Source: Acorus gramineus
Taxonomy: Eukaryota > Streptophyta > Magnoliopsida > Acorales > Acoraceae
DNA length: 64,000 nucleotides
Direction: 5' to 3'
Assembly: GCA_030737835.1 (NCBI GenBank)
Contig: CM060850.1
Coordinates: 1,701,788 to 1,765,787, forward strand
This document shows positions 46,432-59,194 of the stretch, piece by piece. The notes under the pieces were generated by a model that saw only the letters and a program-made list of their open reading frames with translations, did no database searches and was not told where the DNA came from. How positions within the stretch are numbered: position 1 is the first letter of the stretch; every line of letters begins with the position of its first letter. The position numbers were made by a program, and so were the translations under genes.

Positions 46432-49400
46432 TCAAAGCTGCAGAGCTAAATCAGGATGGGACTGAGAATCCACGGGCATGCCGGATGATGCTGGAGAGCT
46501 TGGTGACTGGAATCGCACGTTCAGGTCAGGCGGAACAGAACCATGGTTCAATGGCTGCTGTTTCTGCTGCAGACCCCGCCAAGGTCCCCCCTGCAAGTGG
46601 TGGAGGGCTGTTAAGGGACGACCCACCTGGGGTTCACGCCCGGATTCTTGTGACGATCCACTGCCACCACTTCCGGCCAACACCTTCGCATTCTCCGTTT
46701 CTAAACGGTTTTGATGCATCTGATGGTGGTGGGTGAAGTTGTTGTTACCTCTAGAGACCATGTCAAGCATCCCCGAGTGCGTCGTCACCACCCCTCCATC
46801 TGGGCTGAAACCCGACACGTCAGACCCGACCGGCCCAACCATATTTCCCACCTGATTAAAATGGAATCCAAACCTGCTGTTGAAGCCATTGATTGGGGTG
46901 GTCTGCATTGAAGGGCTCTGGTGAAGCTGAGTATGTTGTTGGGGTGATCGTGTCTTCAAGGAACCAATCCCGCCCTCATAGTTCGATCTCCTGACATTTC
47001 CGTTGCTTTCTGTGGTGACTGGAGGTGGAGTACTTCTGCTGGAGTGGAAACCTTCAACTGTTGAGGGCTTATTTGAGGGTTCCTGCCTTTCAGAAATGAT
47101 ACTGTCATCTTTGTGGGATTCAGGGGCCACGGTAGAGGGAGAACTTTTAAGTTGTGATGATGATGGCTCTAGCTGTGGCTGTGATGGTCGGGGCAGAGGT
47201 ACTGTGGACCGCAAATTAGATGGTGGAGGCTCATATTCTCCGACCCACCCAGGGCCGAATTTTACCCCTGGAGGCAATGATCTTTCGATCTTCCTTGAAG
47301 CAACTCTCCATGCTGTATGTCCGAGACCCACGGCAAACCGGGCCAGACTCCTTGCATAGGCATGCTCGGTATGAAACCCAATCTGATTCAAAATGTAACA
47401 GTGAATTCTATTAAAGTCGAATAGACACTTCCAACATCTATACAAACAAATAGAAGGCTTATCTTGCCCTCCTATATTCTCCATTGCATTTGGAGTGAAC
47501 CATAAACAGTAAAAGTATTGGGGAAAATTGCCAGTAAAATTGGGATGCAGATGGCGTCGTTTACGTGAATGACGCAAGATACACTGGTAGTAGTGAAGAT
47601 TGGCAAATCATGTATATTGTAACATTTCATAAAAAAAATTACTATGTACATGTTATCCCATACTGACTGCATTTTTTAGATAATAATTTGGACATGCAGG
47701 TCCAACGATATGTCGATATCAGTTTGTACTTGTCAACTTACTGGGAGTAATTGCTTTCTCTCTTCTTCAAAGGTAGTGAATACCGATGGTTCGCGTCCAG
47801 ATGACAGCTGTTGGGAGAGCTTATAAGTGTTGCGACGGTTCTCATCTACGATGATATTTTTCTTCCCAAGCTTCATCGACATCCCCTTCATTCCAGAACC
47901 TACCAATTGAGAAAATTACATAAGACTTCTTCCACGACAAAGAGTAACGTTGAAGCAAGAGTAAAGAGTGAGTGGAAGTCATATACCCATAAATTCGTCA
48001 TTTTTCTCATATTTATTTTCCATCATCCACCTATATGGGTCACTGTTGCGTAATCCATATCTCGTGGATACGTTGGATGCGCCAGGCTTTTCCAGAACTG
48101 ATCCCCTTCTTGATACATCATGAGATAGGTTGGACCCAATACCATTATCTCCAGCATTAGCAAGAGTTGCATTGGATGAGAAATCTGAGCTAGCGCGATC
48201 AATGGCAGGCCTGCTTACTGTCTGTTTGATGATGTTCTTGGTCGGAGGTCTGCCTCTCCTTACTACTTTGGGTTCTGGTTCATCGTCATCACTATCTTGT
48301 CTTAAATTCTCAAAGTTCTTCATTGCAAGTTCATGAATGGTTCGTGCCTGGGCAAGATCAATAGCATTTATGAAAAAAATTCTAGTTGTTCTAGTGTGGT
48401 CAACTTATGAAAAGTGGTCTGGAAAATAAATAAAATGCAGAGATTATAAACCAATAATACCTGCCGAAAGTAAATTGTATCCGGCGAATTGTAGCGCATT
48501 GCATTTGAACATATTAAGAAGACATCATTCTGCACATGCAACCCCCAAGAAGTCAGTTCCCAATAGTATAAAAAGAATGAGATATAGGTTACTTTCCCAT
48601 ATAATCCAATAGGACAAGATCTAATTTACTTGGCTATGTGATATCCAACAGGGTGATATTTAAGTTTCTTAGTCATGTCCCTAGGCTTGAATCACAGGGT
48701 AATCTCTTGACACCAAAAATGAACATAAACTAATATGTGCTTCAACCTAAAAGCAACTTAGTTGAACAGACAAAAACAAATGGAAAGAAGCTTCACCTAA
48801 CACGTCCATGCAGTGCATACTCATAGTCTACCATCACTTTGATGGGCGGTCAGATTAATCACGAACACCAAACCTTATTTTTTATGCCTCTGCTGTGAAT
48901 AAATTGTCCTTTCTCAGACTATGGGCATAAAAAATGCTCATGATAACAACTTAGTATTGGCTTATTTAGCTTGGATAACCATCGATCCAGCCTGGTGATT
49001 TAAAATCATGGTAACCTTTGCTATTGGTTTCTGATCTGGTCACAATAAACACTGATATTTAATGCTGAGGTCAGGGTTCATGTATCAGCTAATTACATAT
49101 AAATCGGTGACATTTTTCCATGCTTACTATTCTTCTATTACCAAAAACATAAATGACTCATGTTGCTTATCTACAAAAATAAGAAACGAGAAAATCTGAG
49201 TCATGTTCACAGTAAATAAAAGGAACGAACACAAATCAGAGGTAAAATGTACAATATAATAATGAGCTGATGTGACGTGCAGAAAAATTAAAGACCATGG
49301 AGTGGTGACTTGCGACAGATGCTTTCATTGCCTGCACTGGCAGAAAAGAGCAAAAGACCAATATGCCAGAAAATGCCCATCCCCCACAAAATTGGCCTTA

Positions 49401-52400
49401 AGCAACCCTTGGGTAATCCATTTTCTTGTCATTCTTAAAATCACCTTTGTATAGATCATAATAACAGTAAGCAGAAATGTTCAGAGGGCCTAAAAATAGG
49501 CTATCACTATTTTAGATGGGGGATGGCTTGTTCAAAAAAAAATTTTCACCAAATTATTTCACGTCCTTTACATTTTCTAGCATTCCTCCATTCCCCATAA
49601 CCATAACCAATCATTTTGCACACCTTTATAATTGAAGGAATGTCTGATGCACTGCAATCAGATTTTGTCCCCTAGAATAGTGCATGCACTGAAAGTCAAA
49701 TTTAGCTACCTAAATTAATTTGATTCATTTCAGAGAAACCATTAAAAAGCAGCCCTAACCACCAAGCATCACTGAACTATTCTCACATACAATAATATAA
49801 GAAAAATCACAGATAAAATAAAACATAATAAAATGGTTGTAATAAAGACTGGTTCAGATTATACCACTGAAGGCAGCTAAAAGACGGATTTTCTCTCATC
49901 CCGGGCCATTAATTAGTGTGTTGGATTCAAGAGCATAATCAGATCCTTCATTCAAATTCACTCATGTCCTCTAATTATCAAAATGAAACAAATTAAAGTA
50001 TTTATTAAATTAAGAACCATATGAATAAACCTGGCCGCAGCAGGCCATACAAACAAATTACAAGCTGAACCCGGCTGAAACATGTAAACAACAACTTGAT
50101 TTTATTTCAACCACTGTGAATGCCCGAAACATGTAAACAACAAAATACAAGCTGAACCTGGCCGCAGCAAGCCATACAAACAAATTCAGCAAAGGGGGAT
50201 GTGAGTAAAAGAGATATCTACCCAGTCCCCTCCACCCTAGACGACCACAGGCCAGCAAGGGTCATCTATTCCACGATGTTTAAACGACCCCTTACCAGTG
50301 AAACCACAGAAAATGTTGAGAGCAAATTCCCTTAGCCCATGTTTGGTTCGAGAATTAAATTATTCAGAGATTTATGACTATTCTTGTATAAATAAGGATA
50401 AAATGATTTTGTGTTTGATTGTGTTTTAAATTATTCTCAGTGGAAAACGTAATAATAAAGTTTTTGTTGTTTGGATAAAATGTGAATAATGTGTGGATAA
50501 TGATTTATAAAAAGTAAAAAAATGATGACAATGAATTTGACAGTGGACCCACATATTCTTTTGATTTGAATAACATAGAATAACTTAATTCTAATGAGTT
50601 GATGGAATCCATATACCACTTTATACTAGTTAATTATGGCATAGAGATTCTTATTTATTCCAGTCATCCAAACATCTATAATGAGGTTATTCCGACTAAT
50701 TCTAATTTATTCCAAGCTTATTCTCAAATCAAACATGGGCTTAAGCTTTTGTTATAGGAGTTATTGGCAGTTGGCACTGGAACAAGAGCAGTACATTAGT
50801 ATTTTTAAAGCTAAGCAAAGTTTTCTTCCAAGGCACTGACCAACTGAAATGCAAAACACAATGCCGAGCAAGCAAACTGGATCCTTCCATTATGCCTATC
50901 TAAAAGGAATAAAAAAGAAAGAACAAAAATGGTGGCTTCCTTATAGGTTGTCTTTCTTAGTGCTCCAATAGTAAGACTAAGCGGGGATTATGCGTATGCG
51001 GAATCGGAGTTGACCCGACTAGTCTAGGGATTAAGTGAATGGAGGACTACACAGTCATTAAACAGAATTTAGCGGCCATAAAGTGGTAAAGCATGGCTTA
51101 AGCAAGGTTTAATCCGTTTTTTTCCTTTTCTTCCATATTTTATTTCATATACTTTATTTATTTTACATTTTTAACTATATATAATATTTTTATTTTAAAT
51201 AAAGGTGACGGATTAATCCCCGTTTAGCCGATTAATCCCTAGGCGACCATTGATCGCCAGACTAGTTCCAAGAAAAAGACAACATTGACACTTATTCAAC
51301 TTTACCTCTTCTGAAGGAAACAAAAAAATACAAAGATTATAAAAAACAAAGACAACAGTTAACGATGAGTTGAAAAATATCCCAAGAAAAGTTTTCAGGA
51401 CTTGAGTAATTGAGTTAACGAAGAATTTTCTTAAATAAAAATAAAAACACGAGATTATTGGAAAAAACTGACTCATCTGATGTAATGGCATCTACATGGT
51501 TACCTCATACAGCATGTCTTGTTTGAGAAAAGAAACAAATGACATGATAGTTATTTGTTAAGCAACCTCACAATCGCCTACGTGCCTTTCCAATAGCTTG
51601 ACTAAACCCTATAAACCTTAATGTGAACTTCAACAGGCAGTTGAACAACTTGGAAGACCCCAAAACTTCAAATTTAACATCTACCTAACAATGCTGACTA
51701 GCATGAATATATTATCCTATTGTCAATGTGTTAAGTAGTTCCGATATATGGCAAAGCTAGAGTCCAGAATACAGCCATCAATATGAAACAATATGCACAT
51801 CTTTTCTTTCCATGATTATTGAGATAGAAATACATGAGAAAATTATTGGTAAATATATATCAAACACCATTGCTCTTTACAACAAAATACCATAAAAATG
51901 ACAATGTACTATTGTTCTTATAACTTAACAAGCAGAGATTGAGAAAGTATAATGGGCGAAAACTTATAACTTAACAAGCATTCACAGCTTGAAAAAAAAG
52001 TCATGTTACAAGTGCTCAGACCATCAAAATCTGAACACTCATTAAATCACAACAAAAGAACAGCTCAAAATTTTCAGTCACAAAATCAGTAACTCCATCG
52101 ACATATCATTAAAATCAAATATTCTGAACTGACCTCAAACTGCTCCAAATTCGCATATGCTCCATCCGATAACTTCTTCCTCACAGTAGCAAAATCCATT
52201 GGATGCTCGATCACCTCATGGTAGTCCGGCAGCTGCACCCACGACAGAAGACCAAATTTTCAGTACATCGAACATGTACATAATCAAGTAAAAGCCACAT
52301 GTTTTAATAAATGACCTCTTCGGGATCCACTGGTTCTGAGAAAACGCCATATGTATCCTTCCTGAATGCCCCAGATGGAGAAAAAAAATCAACCCAAATG

Positions 52401-53702
52401 CCATCTTATATTCTCAAAAAAAGGAAAACCACCTTGAAAAGAAAATTGAAAATCATATAAACCCAACAACCCAATTATCCATAATACACACTTTTGCAGT
52501 CGGTCCAGGATGAACACCAGCAACTTCTCATCTGGGAGAGGGGTCGTGGGCCCGGAGTTGGATGGCTCCCCTGTTTTAGGGAAAAAAAACATGCCATTCA
52601 ATAACCCAATCATAAACAAAAAAGGGAGCTTTTTTTTTTTGCACCATCAATGCATCAGAACCAACCTGGATGAGCATCCGTCCCTTTCAAAGCAGAATTT
52701 TGTCTTTCTGACTGCAGTGACAGCAGATAAAATAAGAAACAACTCTAACAAAGTCATTCCATTCAAAAAAAAAAAAATTAAAAACAAACATTTCAAAATC
52801 AAACCCAACCAAGCAAGAACAGGAGGAGCCAAAAAAAAAAGCAAAAAGACAAATAGAACTTTCCAGTACAGTTGATTTGCGCAACTAAATTATTTCATGT
52901 GAATAATTAATTTATAAAAATAACCCAAAAAAGGTGATCGATTTTTGTGGAGAAAATAAAAATAAAGATTGGGCCATTGAGGGCGTTGACTTAGTCAAAT
53001 CAAAATTCCGAATTTTCGATGTAGTACAGAGAATGAATGAACAAAATAATAATAATAATAACTATCCAAATCCAGAACATCAGAATCCAAACGGATTCCA
53101 AAAACGCGGAAAAAAGAGACTGTTCAGAGAAAGACAAAGATTCTTTCAAACGGAGACGAAACCCTCGAAAACCGAGCAAAAACAAACCATAATTCACAGT
53201 ACCATTAAAAGGGAGAGTGCACCGAAAAAGAAAAGCCATTCCTTCAAAAAGCCAAAACCAAAACCCAATTCGAATCGAAAGACCTCACCTTCTCATCGTC
53301 TTCGCCGCAATCGCCGATCTTCCGCTTCTTTGTCCGGTGGCCTTCACCGCCGTCCGATTCGAATCGGTCGGACCCTCCGGCGTCCGATCCCCCACCGTCC
53401 GGTCCCCCGGACGGCAACTTGAGCACGAATTTGAGCTTCTTCTCCCTCCGTTTTCCACTCGATCCATCCTCCTCATCGTCCTCGTCGTCCTCCGCCGCCT
53501 CCGGTTCGGGATCGGGGTTCCGGCGAGTGGAGCGGCGGGTGGAATTAGGGTTAGGGTTGCGAATGTAGGGGTTAGGGTTTCGTTTTTGTAGTTCTTGTTG
53601 TTGTTGTTGTTGTTGTTCGCGGAGGCTCCGTTTTTGGAGATCTAAAAGAGAGGGCCTCCCTTTCTTCCTCCTCTTCTTCGTCTCCACTGCTTTACCTCCC
53701 AT
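46432..53702 (-). CDS. Bromodomain protein, plant SWI/SNF BRD1/2/13 type, 9 exons
   Basis: Minus-strand exons: 53702-53289, 52711-52666, 52570-52492, 52361-52316, 52232-52134, 48529-48461, 48347-47987, 47899-47742, 47382-46432. They total 2223 nt (740 aa), all junctions in frame. The start at 53702 (MGGKAVETKKRRKKGRPSLL) follows a CT-rich leader; an in-frame ATG at 53819 is less likely. Order: basic region, poly-Q (7 Q), acidic region, bromodomain at about residues 160-265 (PLPDEKLLVFILDRLQKKD, EELPDYHEVIEHPMDF, NDVFLICSNAMRYNSPDTIY, with the acetyl-lysine-binding Asn in the R-Y-N motif), an AT-hook-like RRGRPP, conserved REPSVFTTFEEERKQL and TEHAYARSLARFAVGLGHTA blocks, and a Pro/Ser-rich tail ending L-A-L-Q-L. 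Arabidopsis relatives BRD1, BRD2 and BRD13 are subunits of BAS-type SWI/SNF remodellers that bind acetylated histones. Intron 5 is 3.6 kb and holds a MITE. Confidence 0.93.
50335..50740. mobile_element. Tourist-like (PIF/Harbinger) MITE in bromodomain-gene intron 5
   Basis: A 406-bp element with near-perfect ~21-bp terminal inverted repeats (GCCCATGTTTG..GAGAAT; one end has GGTTC where the other has GATTT). It is flanked by a 3-bp TTA duplication (50332-50334 and 50741-50743). No coding capacity. TSD type and size fit Tourist MITEs. The interior resembles the segments at 36.8 and 38.7 kb. Confidence 0.85.
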
Positions 53703-53708
53703 TTCGGG

Positions 53709-53750
53709 CCCTCTCTCTCTCTCTCTCTCTCTAGTTTTTTCTCTCTCTAA
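53709..53750. repeat. (CT)n microsatellite in the 5' leader of the bromodomain gene
   Basis: About nine CT repeats at 53712-53731, then a second CT run, just upstream of the start codon on the minus strand. Confidence 0.9.
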
Positions 53751-53849
53751 AACGGGGTTTGGCCTGTCATTTTTTTCTTTTCTTTTCTTCGGGGATTTTT
53801 TTAGTTTTTTTTTTGTCAAGTTTTTTTGTCTCTATGTAGATCCGCGTCT

Positions 53850-53885
53850 CACGTGACCTGTAACACGTGGCGGTGGTGGCACGTG
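53850..53885 (-). promoter_or_regulatory. Three clustered G-boxes upstream of the bromodomain gene
   Basis: CACGTG at 53850-53855, 53864-53869 and 53880-53885, spaced 14 and 16 bp, about 150-180 bp upstream of the start codon. CACGTG is the core site of plant bZIP and bHLH factors. Function here is inferred. Confidence 0.6.
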
Positions 53886-53949
53886 ATGGTCGCATGATTG
53901 ATTGTCAGGGGTGGGCTTTGGACTTAAAAGGGTTCAGCCCAACTGTTTT

Positions 53950-54375
53950 CATTTGGCCTTAGGGCCCGTTTTTTAGATGGATAATATTAATCCGTTTCTA
54001 GTCCCGATTTCATGTTAATGTTAATGGAAAATTAATAGAGCATATGTTCATGTTATACGTTTTAAAAAAAAAAAATCTATAAATATATCCATGTAATTCA
54101 TTAAAGTATGTGTTTTAATTTTTTTTATAAAAACATGTATCTCGTTAGATGGGATATACTATTTTTTAAAAAATTCAAAATATGTGTAGAGTGGAATGGA
54201 GACGAAAAAGGGTTGTGTGTAAGCAGGGATGTATTTATAAAAAATTTATATCAAAACATATACCTCGTTAATGTGAGTATATACTTATATGATTTTCTAT
54301 CAATGCATATAAGACTGGCAGTATAGAATGGAGTTGGAAAAAAACTGTGTGTAACATCACTCTTTTTAAAATAGC
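53950..54375. repeat. Degenerate MITE-like element related to 18937-19187
   Basis: Shares 'attttttaaaaaattcaaa', 'ctcgttagatgggatatac' and a right end 'ctgtgtgtaacatcactc' with the Mutator-type MITE. Borders and target duplication are not clear. Confidence 0.5.
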
Positions 54376-57300
54376 GTTGATATTCTTAGTGCATTTTGCA
54401 GCCCGGTCTGCAGTCTAAACATGAATCCCAAATATTTATACATTATGATAATACAATATACATTACGATATAGTAATTATATTGCACTATCATGATTTTT
54501 GAAAATTAAATTTTTGTTATTCTTTCAAAGAAAAAAATACAATGTTGCATTTCAATGTGTACTTTACTTTACAATAATATGTATTTTAATGAAATAAGTG
54601 TATAATTTGTTTTTAAAAAACCAATGATGACTGCAAATGTGATTGCACACAGTTTTTCAACCCTTTTAAAGTTGTCATGCTAATCCAACTACTCAGCCAA
54701 TTTTTCAGCCTGGTAGACCTAATTAATGATCTACACTCACTATGATGATGTGTATATCTCATTAAAAAAAAACTTCGACATGTTATATAATTGAGTAAAA
54801 AATATATATATATAAAAACAAGGTGGAAACAAAGTCATATCATTTTTCATTCGGATAAAGAAAATGAAGTCCTTAATGTGTTATAGATTTCTCTTATGAA
54901 ATAAATAATATTACAAAAAAATAAAATATGAACTCCGAATCAAAAACCTTCTTATGTAAAAAAAAAAAAAAACTATATATTTTCATAATCATAAGATGAT
55001 CATAACTTAAAAGGGGTATTTTTTATTAAGAGACCTCTTACTTCTTTGATGTTTCATGTTTGGTGTATAATCTAACGAAATTAATGACATGGACTATCCA
55101 ACACGTGTATATCAGGTCTGGTTGACATTAGAGCTCCGTTTGAGAGCGTGGTTTGAGCGTGTTCGTGTTGGCCGACTCGGTGCACCGTCACTGTCCAAAC
55201 AAACACAATAACCGGTGTTCGCATTTAAAATGAAAATGTGCGTTCGACGCCTATTTTTTTTTTACGGTTCGGACGCATTGAAACAATGATTTTTCAACGC
55301 ATTACGCTCCCACCGACGCCGAGTCTCCCACACTCCCAAACGGAGCCTAGGTATCAAATGCAACTGTTTTTATTTACAAGTTATCCAAACCAGTGAAACC
55401 GAAGCTTTTGCTTTGCGTTCAAGATATTTAATGCACGTCTTCACATTTGATTTGATTGTCAAGCTTGGGAAAGAAATATGTCATGTAATTAGCTCCAATT
55501 CCAAGCAAACCCAATTAATTAATACCACTATCATTCAGATGTACAGCCAAACAAAATATTTGTTTCTCCATGCATGCAATGAAAGATATGTATAGGGTTC
55601 AGATCCTCCTGTATATCTGTCACAGATTTTTCCTAATGTCAACATACCGCTACACAAGCAGAATATGATTTATTGATACGAGCGCGTGTGGAATACTTAA
55701 TTGATAGAAAATTTATGAAAATGTTGAGGACAGTCAGTTCCTGGACTGCATACATGACTAAACACTTGTTTGGGTAGCGGATTAGATGGGAAATATGGTG
55801 GAATAGGAATGAATAAGCTTAAAAATAAGTTTGTTTTGCAATGAATATAAATGGGTATTCTGACCAAAATAATCGAGAATAAGTTGGTTTTAATATTTTG
55901 AGTCTTCTTATGTTATTCGACGTGATTTATTCAATTGATATAAGAATGACATACATGTCTAATCATCTGTGATGACCTCTTATAAATTAGGAATGCACAT
56001 ATCAGATCATGGTTTTCACATTTATAACTTTTTTATCAATATCGACCTTATTAACTTTTGATTTACAATTTATATACAGTTAATTAATCAACAAAAATTT
56101 TATTATTATGTTTTACTAACAATAATTTACTTATTCATTATATATACTAAAAAAGTTATATATCTATCACGTAATAACTTATGCCACTAATAATTAGACA
56201 ATAGTTAAAGACTTTTTATTTTATAAAAAAAAAAGGGAGAGGAGTGGGTGTTAAAGATAGGAATACTAAAAACATATATGAAAATTCTCATTTAAGTAAT
56301 CTATATACACACAGACACGTTAATGTATTGATTTCCCCTTTCGCGGTGGCATGTAAATGTTTATTGTAGACTCATTCAACCTGGACCATGTCACCTTATC
56401 AATCAATCTATTTATACTCACCATTCATCAAATGTGTTAATATTAAATATTGTACATAAATAGATATAGATACAGATTTTATGATGACAACTCGCATTTT
56501 CCAAAGAAAACATGTGTATATAATGCTCTTAACTTCCTCTCTTTTTTTTTCTTGTTTTTTTGACAAATCTCTCAACCACCGGCTAACGTGGGATCCTACC
56601 ATTTGAAGGAAAGAAAATTATAAACACGTTCAGTTGAATTGATTAATGAGACACTCTCATTTCGTGCGTTGAACAACCCTTGCATATCTCTTGATCCTCT
56701 CCTTCTAACCTACCATGTATTAATGGTTTATTAGCCTTTCATTCTTATTGTTCTTTTGATGGAACAGTTAAAGAAAATGATGTTTAGAGTCCCATCATTT
56801 GTGCTGACCAAACAAAATTCTCTCTATTCCTTTATTCCATGAAATCTTTTGGACCTAAGATTACCTAACTGATCATAAGAGCCAGTGGAGTTCCTTCTTA
56901 TTCTCATTTAGCTGAAACACATAAAATTGTGTTTGAATTATTGTATTATTGTGATATTGTAGATGATTTTTCATTTTGTGAACTGAACTTTGATTAAGTC
57001 GACAAGCATCTTCAACCTATGTAAAAGAGGTCAAAAGATCAAATTCCGAGAGCATCATTATTCAAAATAAATAAATAAATAAAGAGATTAACATTCAATT
57101 CATTTGTGTACAAACTTTTGTTCTATCAACCGTGCATGTTGGGATTACAACAGAGACAAAGGAAATTGTTATCCCCCTACTAACTTTCAAATGAGAAGAA
57201 CTATTACACAACAAAGAATTATATACAACCGCGTATAAACCAAACACATGTAATTTTTTGTTTTTGTATCATGAAATATTTACAAGTCGTTAGATTATAT

Positions 57301-57550
57301 ATATATTTTTTTTAAAAAATCACATCTTTTATTACATGAAATGTATAACTAAAAAATCTTTAACATTATCCAAATCAAAACCGAGCAATTCCAATATAAA
57401 AAAAATCTAGAAATCAATAATTAATATTCCTACAAATTATGCCTTTACACAAAAATAAAATTCTATACCCTCCCTATTTTTGTTTCCCATATCCAAAAAA
57501 ATTAAATAAAAAACACTATACAAAAGTGAATCTCTATAATCATTTATTCT
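54376..57550. other. AT-rich intergenic region
   Basis: Apart from the short-TIR element at 55133, I see no gene. It contains poly-A tracts, an (AATA)n run near 57070, and a degenerate MITE-like stretch around 55755-56130 ('cacttgtttgggtagcgg'). Confidence 0.65.
55133..55346. mobile_element. Small GC-rich MITE-like element with inverted ends
   Basis: 214 bp. Left end GCTCCGTTTGAGAGCGTGG; right end, reversed, GCTCCGTTTGGGAGTGTGG. It is GC-richer than its surroundings and non-coding. I could not define a target duplication, so the superfamily is open. Confidence 0.65.
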
Positions 57551-59194
57551 CTATAGTTCCCAAGCCAATCTCCCGGACCCAACCCTGAACCACCTCCGGG
57601 TGACATCCCTCAACCCAGTATCATTAACCTCACAAAACATCTGAGCCCACCCGACCGGCTCGACGGGCGCGAACCCGAGCCCTGGCGCGCGATCCTTCGA
57701 ACCCTTATTGACCATCTGGGTCCAGTCCACCACGTACGCCGAAACCCTCCTCCTGAACTTCGCCTTGAACTCGGGCCACGCCTGGTACTTATAATGCTTC
57801 ACCACCCCCTCGTGCCGCCCCAACCTCCTCACCTTATAAACCCCCTCTCTCACCTTGAAATGGTGGACCACGTTCACCAACGAAAGGTCCACCGCTCCCG
57901 GCCGCACGATCGACTTGTGCCGCTGCTCCCCACTTCTCCTACACGTGTACCCCTGCGTCACGCCGTCCATCGGGTGGGCTTTCAAATCAGACGGTCCGAA
58001 TTCGTCGCAGCCGAACGTCGCCTGCCCTATTGAAGGCCCTAGGCGGGTGAGGGTGGACCCCAGCATGGATTTCGAGGGGCGCGGAGAGTTCGCCCAGGCG
58101 GGTGAGAATAGAAACTCGTCCACGTCGATGAACGCGATCCAGTGACACGTGTCACGATGGAGGGTCAGGCAGTGGGAGAACCCGGCCTCCTGCGTCTTCG
58201 GCCAGGGCCAGCGATACGTGGTTATGTTGTTATGGTTCTCCCGTTTGAGCTTATCGACCACGCCTTTTAGATCGTCGTCGCTCATGTTGTCGTAGAGGAT
58301 GAACCGATCGACCCCGATCGAGGCGTGGTAGGTGACCCACTCGGGGAGGAACTTAGCGACGTTGTAAACCATCGTGCACGCGCACAGAAGGGACTTTTGC
58401 GGCGGCGGCGACTTGTCCGCACGTGCGAGAGGGCGGCGGCGGTAGGAGGCGACGGAGGGGATGACTTTGTTTTCGCTGAGGATCTTGAGAGAGACCTGGA
58501 CCGTCCTTTCGGGAAGGGGCGGCGGTGAGGGGTGGGGGCATCGGAAGACCTCCTGGGCGGAGGTGGTGACGGCGGTGGTGGAGCCGTCGGAGAAGAGGCA
58601 GAGGAGGTCGGAGGGGCGGCGATTGACGCCCTGGCGGCTGTTGACGCCCTTGGCGAAGACGATGACGTCGTCGGGGGTGGAGAGAGATTCGTACGCGATC
58701 GAGGTCCACCGCATCAATTCCGGCGAGGGATCGAGGGGTTCCGGTTTGGGATCGGAGGAGGGGAGGAGGCGGGGGGTGAGGAAGGGGCGGCGGCGGCGGA
58801 CGGAGGGGGGGAGGGGGCAGAGGAAGGAGTGGCGGAGGAAGAAGGGGAGGATGCCGGCGGGGGTGGCGGAGGAGGTGGAGTTGTCGGAGAAGAGGCAGAG
58901 GAGGGGGGAGGGGGAGGGAGGGGGGGAGTCCGGGGGGAGGAGGAGGAGGGCCTGCCAGTCGGGGAGGAGGACGGCAGCGGAGGGGTGGACGTGGAGGGAG
59001 GAGGAGGCGGAGGGAGCGCGGTCGTCGTCGATGGTGAGGTGGAGGTGGGGGTGGAGGCGGAGGGCGGCAGAGTAGTCGGCAGTGGAGGCGGAAGAGGAGG
59101 AGACGTAGCGGAAGAGGCGGAGGTAGACGGAGGCGCAGACGAGGAAGGTCAGGAATCCGACGAAAAACGCGGCGGCCCTAACTTTGCTTCGCAT
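57551..59194 (-). CDS. GT92 (DUF23) family glycosyltransferase, single exon
   Basis: 547 aa, start at 59194. Residues about 7-28 (AAFFVGFLTFLVCASVYLRL) form a type II signal anchor. A Pro/Ser-rich stem follows. The catalytic domain begins near residue 268 (LLCACTMVYNVAKFLPEWVT) and includes the metal-binding D-x-D motif in FIDVDEF near residue 357. Later conserved blocks are TFGCDEFGPSDL and HKSIVRPGAVDLSLVNVVHH. Members act in the Golgi lumen; the related Arabidopsis GALS proteins elongate pectic beta-1,4-galactan. This sequence looks closer to the uncharacterised At1g27200 type, so the substrate is unknown. The coding sequence is strikingly GC-rich (mostly G/C third positions), which produces long antisense ORFs that should be ignored. 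Confidence 0.92.
   Translation of the reverse strand: MRSKVRAAAFFVGFLTFLVCASVYLRLFRYVSSSSASTADYSAALRLHPHLHLTIDDDRAPSASSSLHVHPSAAVLLPDWQALLLLPPDSPPPSPSPLLCLFSDNSTSSATPAGILPFFLRHSFLCPLPPSVRRRRPFLTPRLLPSSDPKPEPLDPSPELMRWTSIAYESLSTPDDVIVFAKGVNSRQGVNRRPSDLLCLFSDGSTTAVTTSAQEVFRCPHPSPPPLPERTVQVSLKILSENKVIPSVASYRRRPLARADKSPPPQKSLLCACTMVYNVAKFLPEWVTYHASIGVDRFILYDNMSDDDLKGVVDKLKRENHNNITTYRWPWPKTQEAGFSHCLTLHRDTCHWIAFIDVDEFLFSPAWANSPRPSKSMLGSTLTRLGPSIGQATFGCDEFGPSDLKAHPMDGVTQGYTCRRSGEQRHKSIVRPGAVDLSLVNVVHHFKVREGVYKVRRLGRHEGVVKHYKYQAWPEFKAKFRRRVSAYVVDWTQMVNKGSKDRAPGLGFAPVEPVGWAQMFCEVNDTGLRDVTRRWFRVGSGRLAWEL

Noticed and set aside
52934..53422. 162-codon plus-strand ORF rich in Lys, Asn and Arg
   Set aside because: It overlaps exon 1 and intron 1 of the bromodomain gene in antisense; low complexity only.
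53700..53819. Upstream ATG at 53819 as the bromodomain protein start
   Set aside because: The added segment is encoded by a CT/GA microsatellite and looks like a 5' leader; the relatives I recall start near the basic K-K-R-R-K-K-G-R-P motif.
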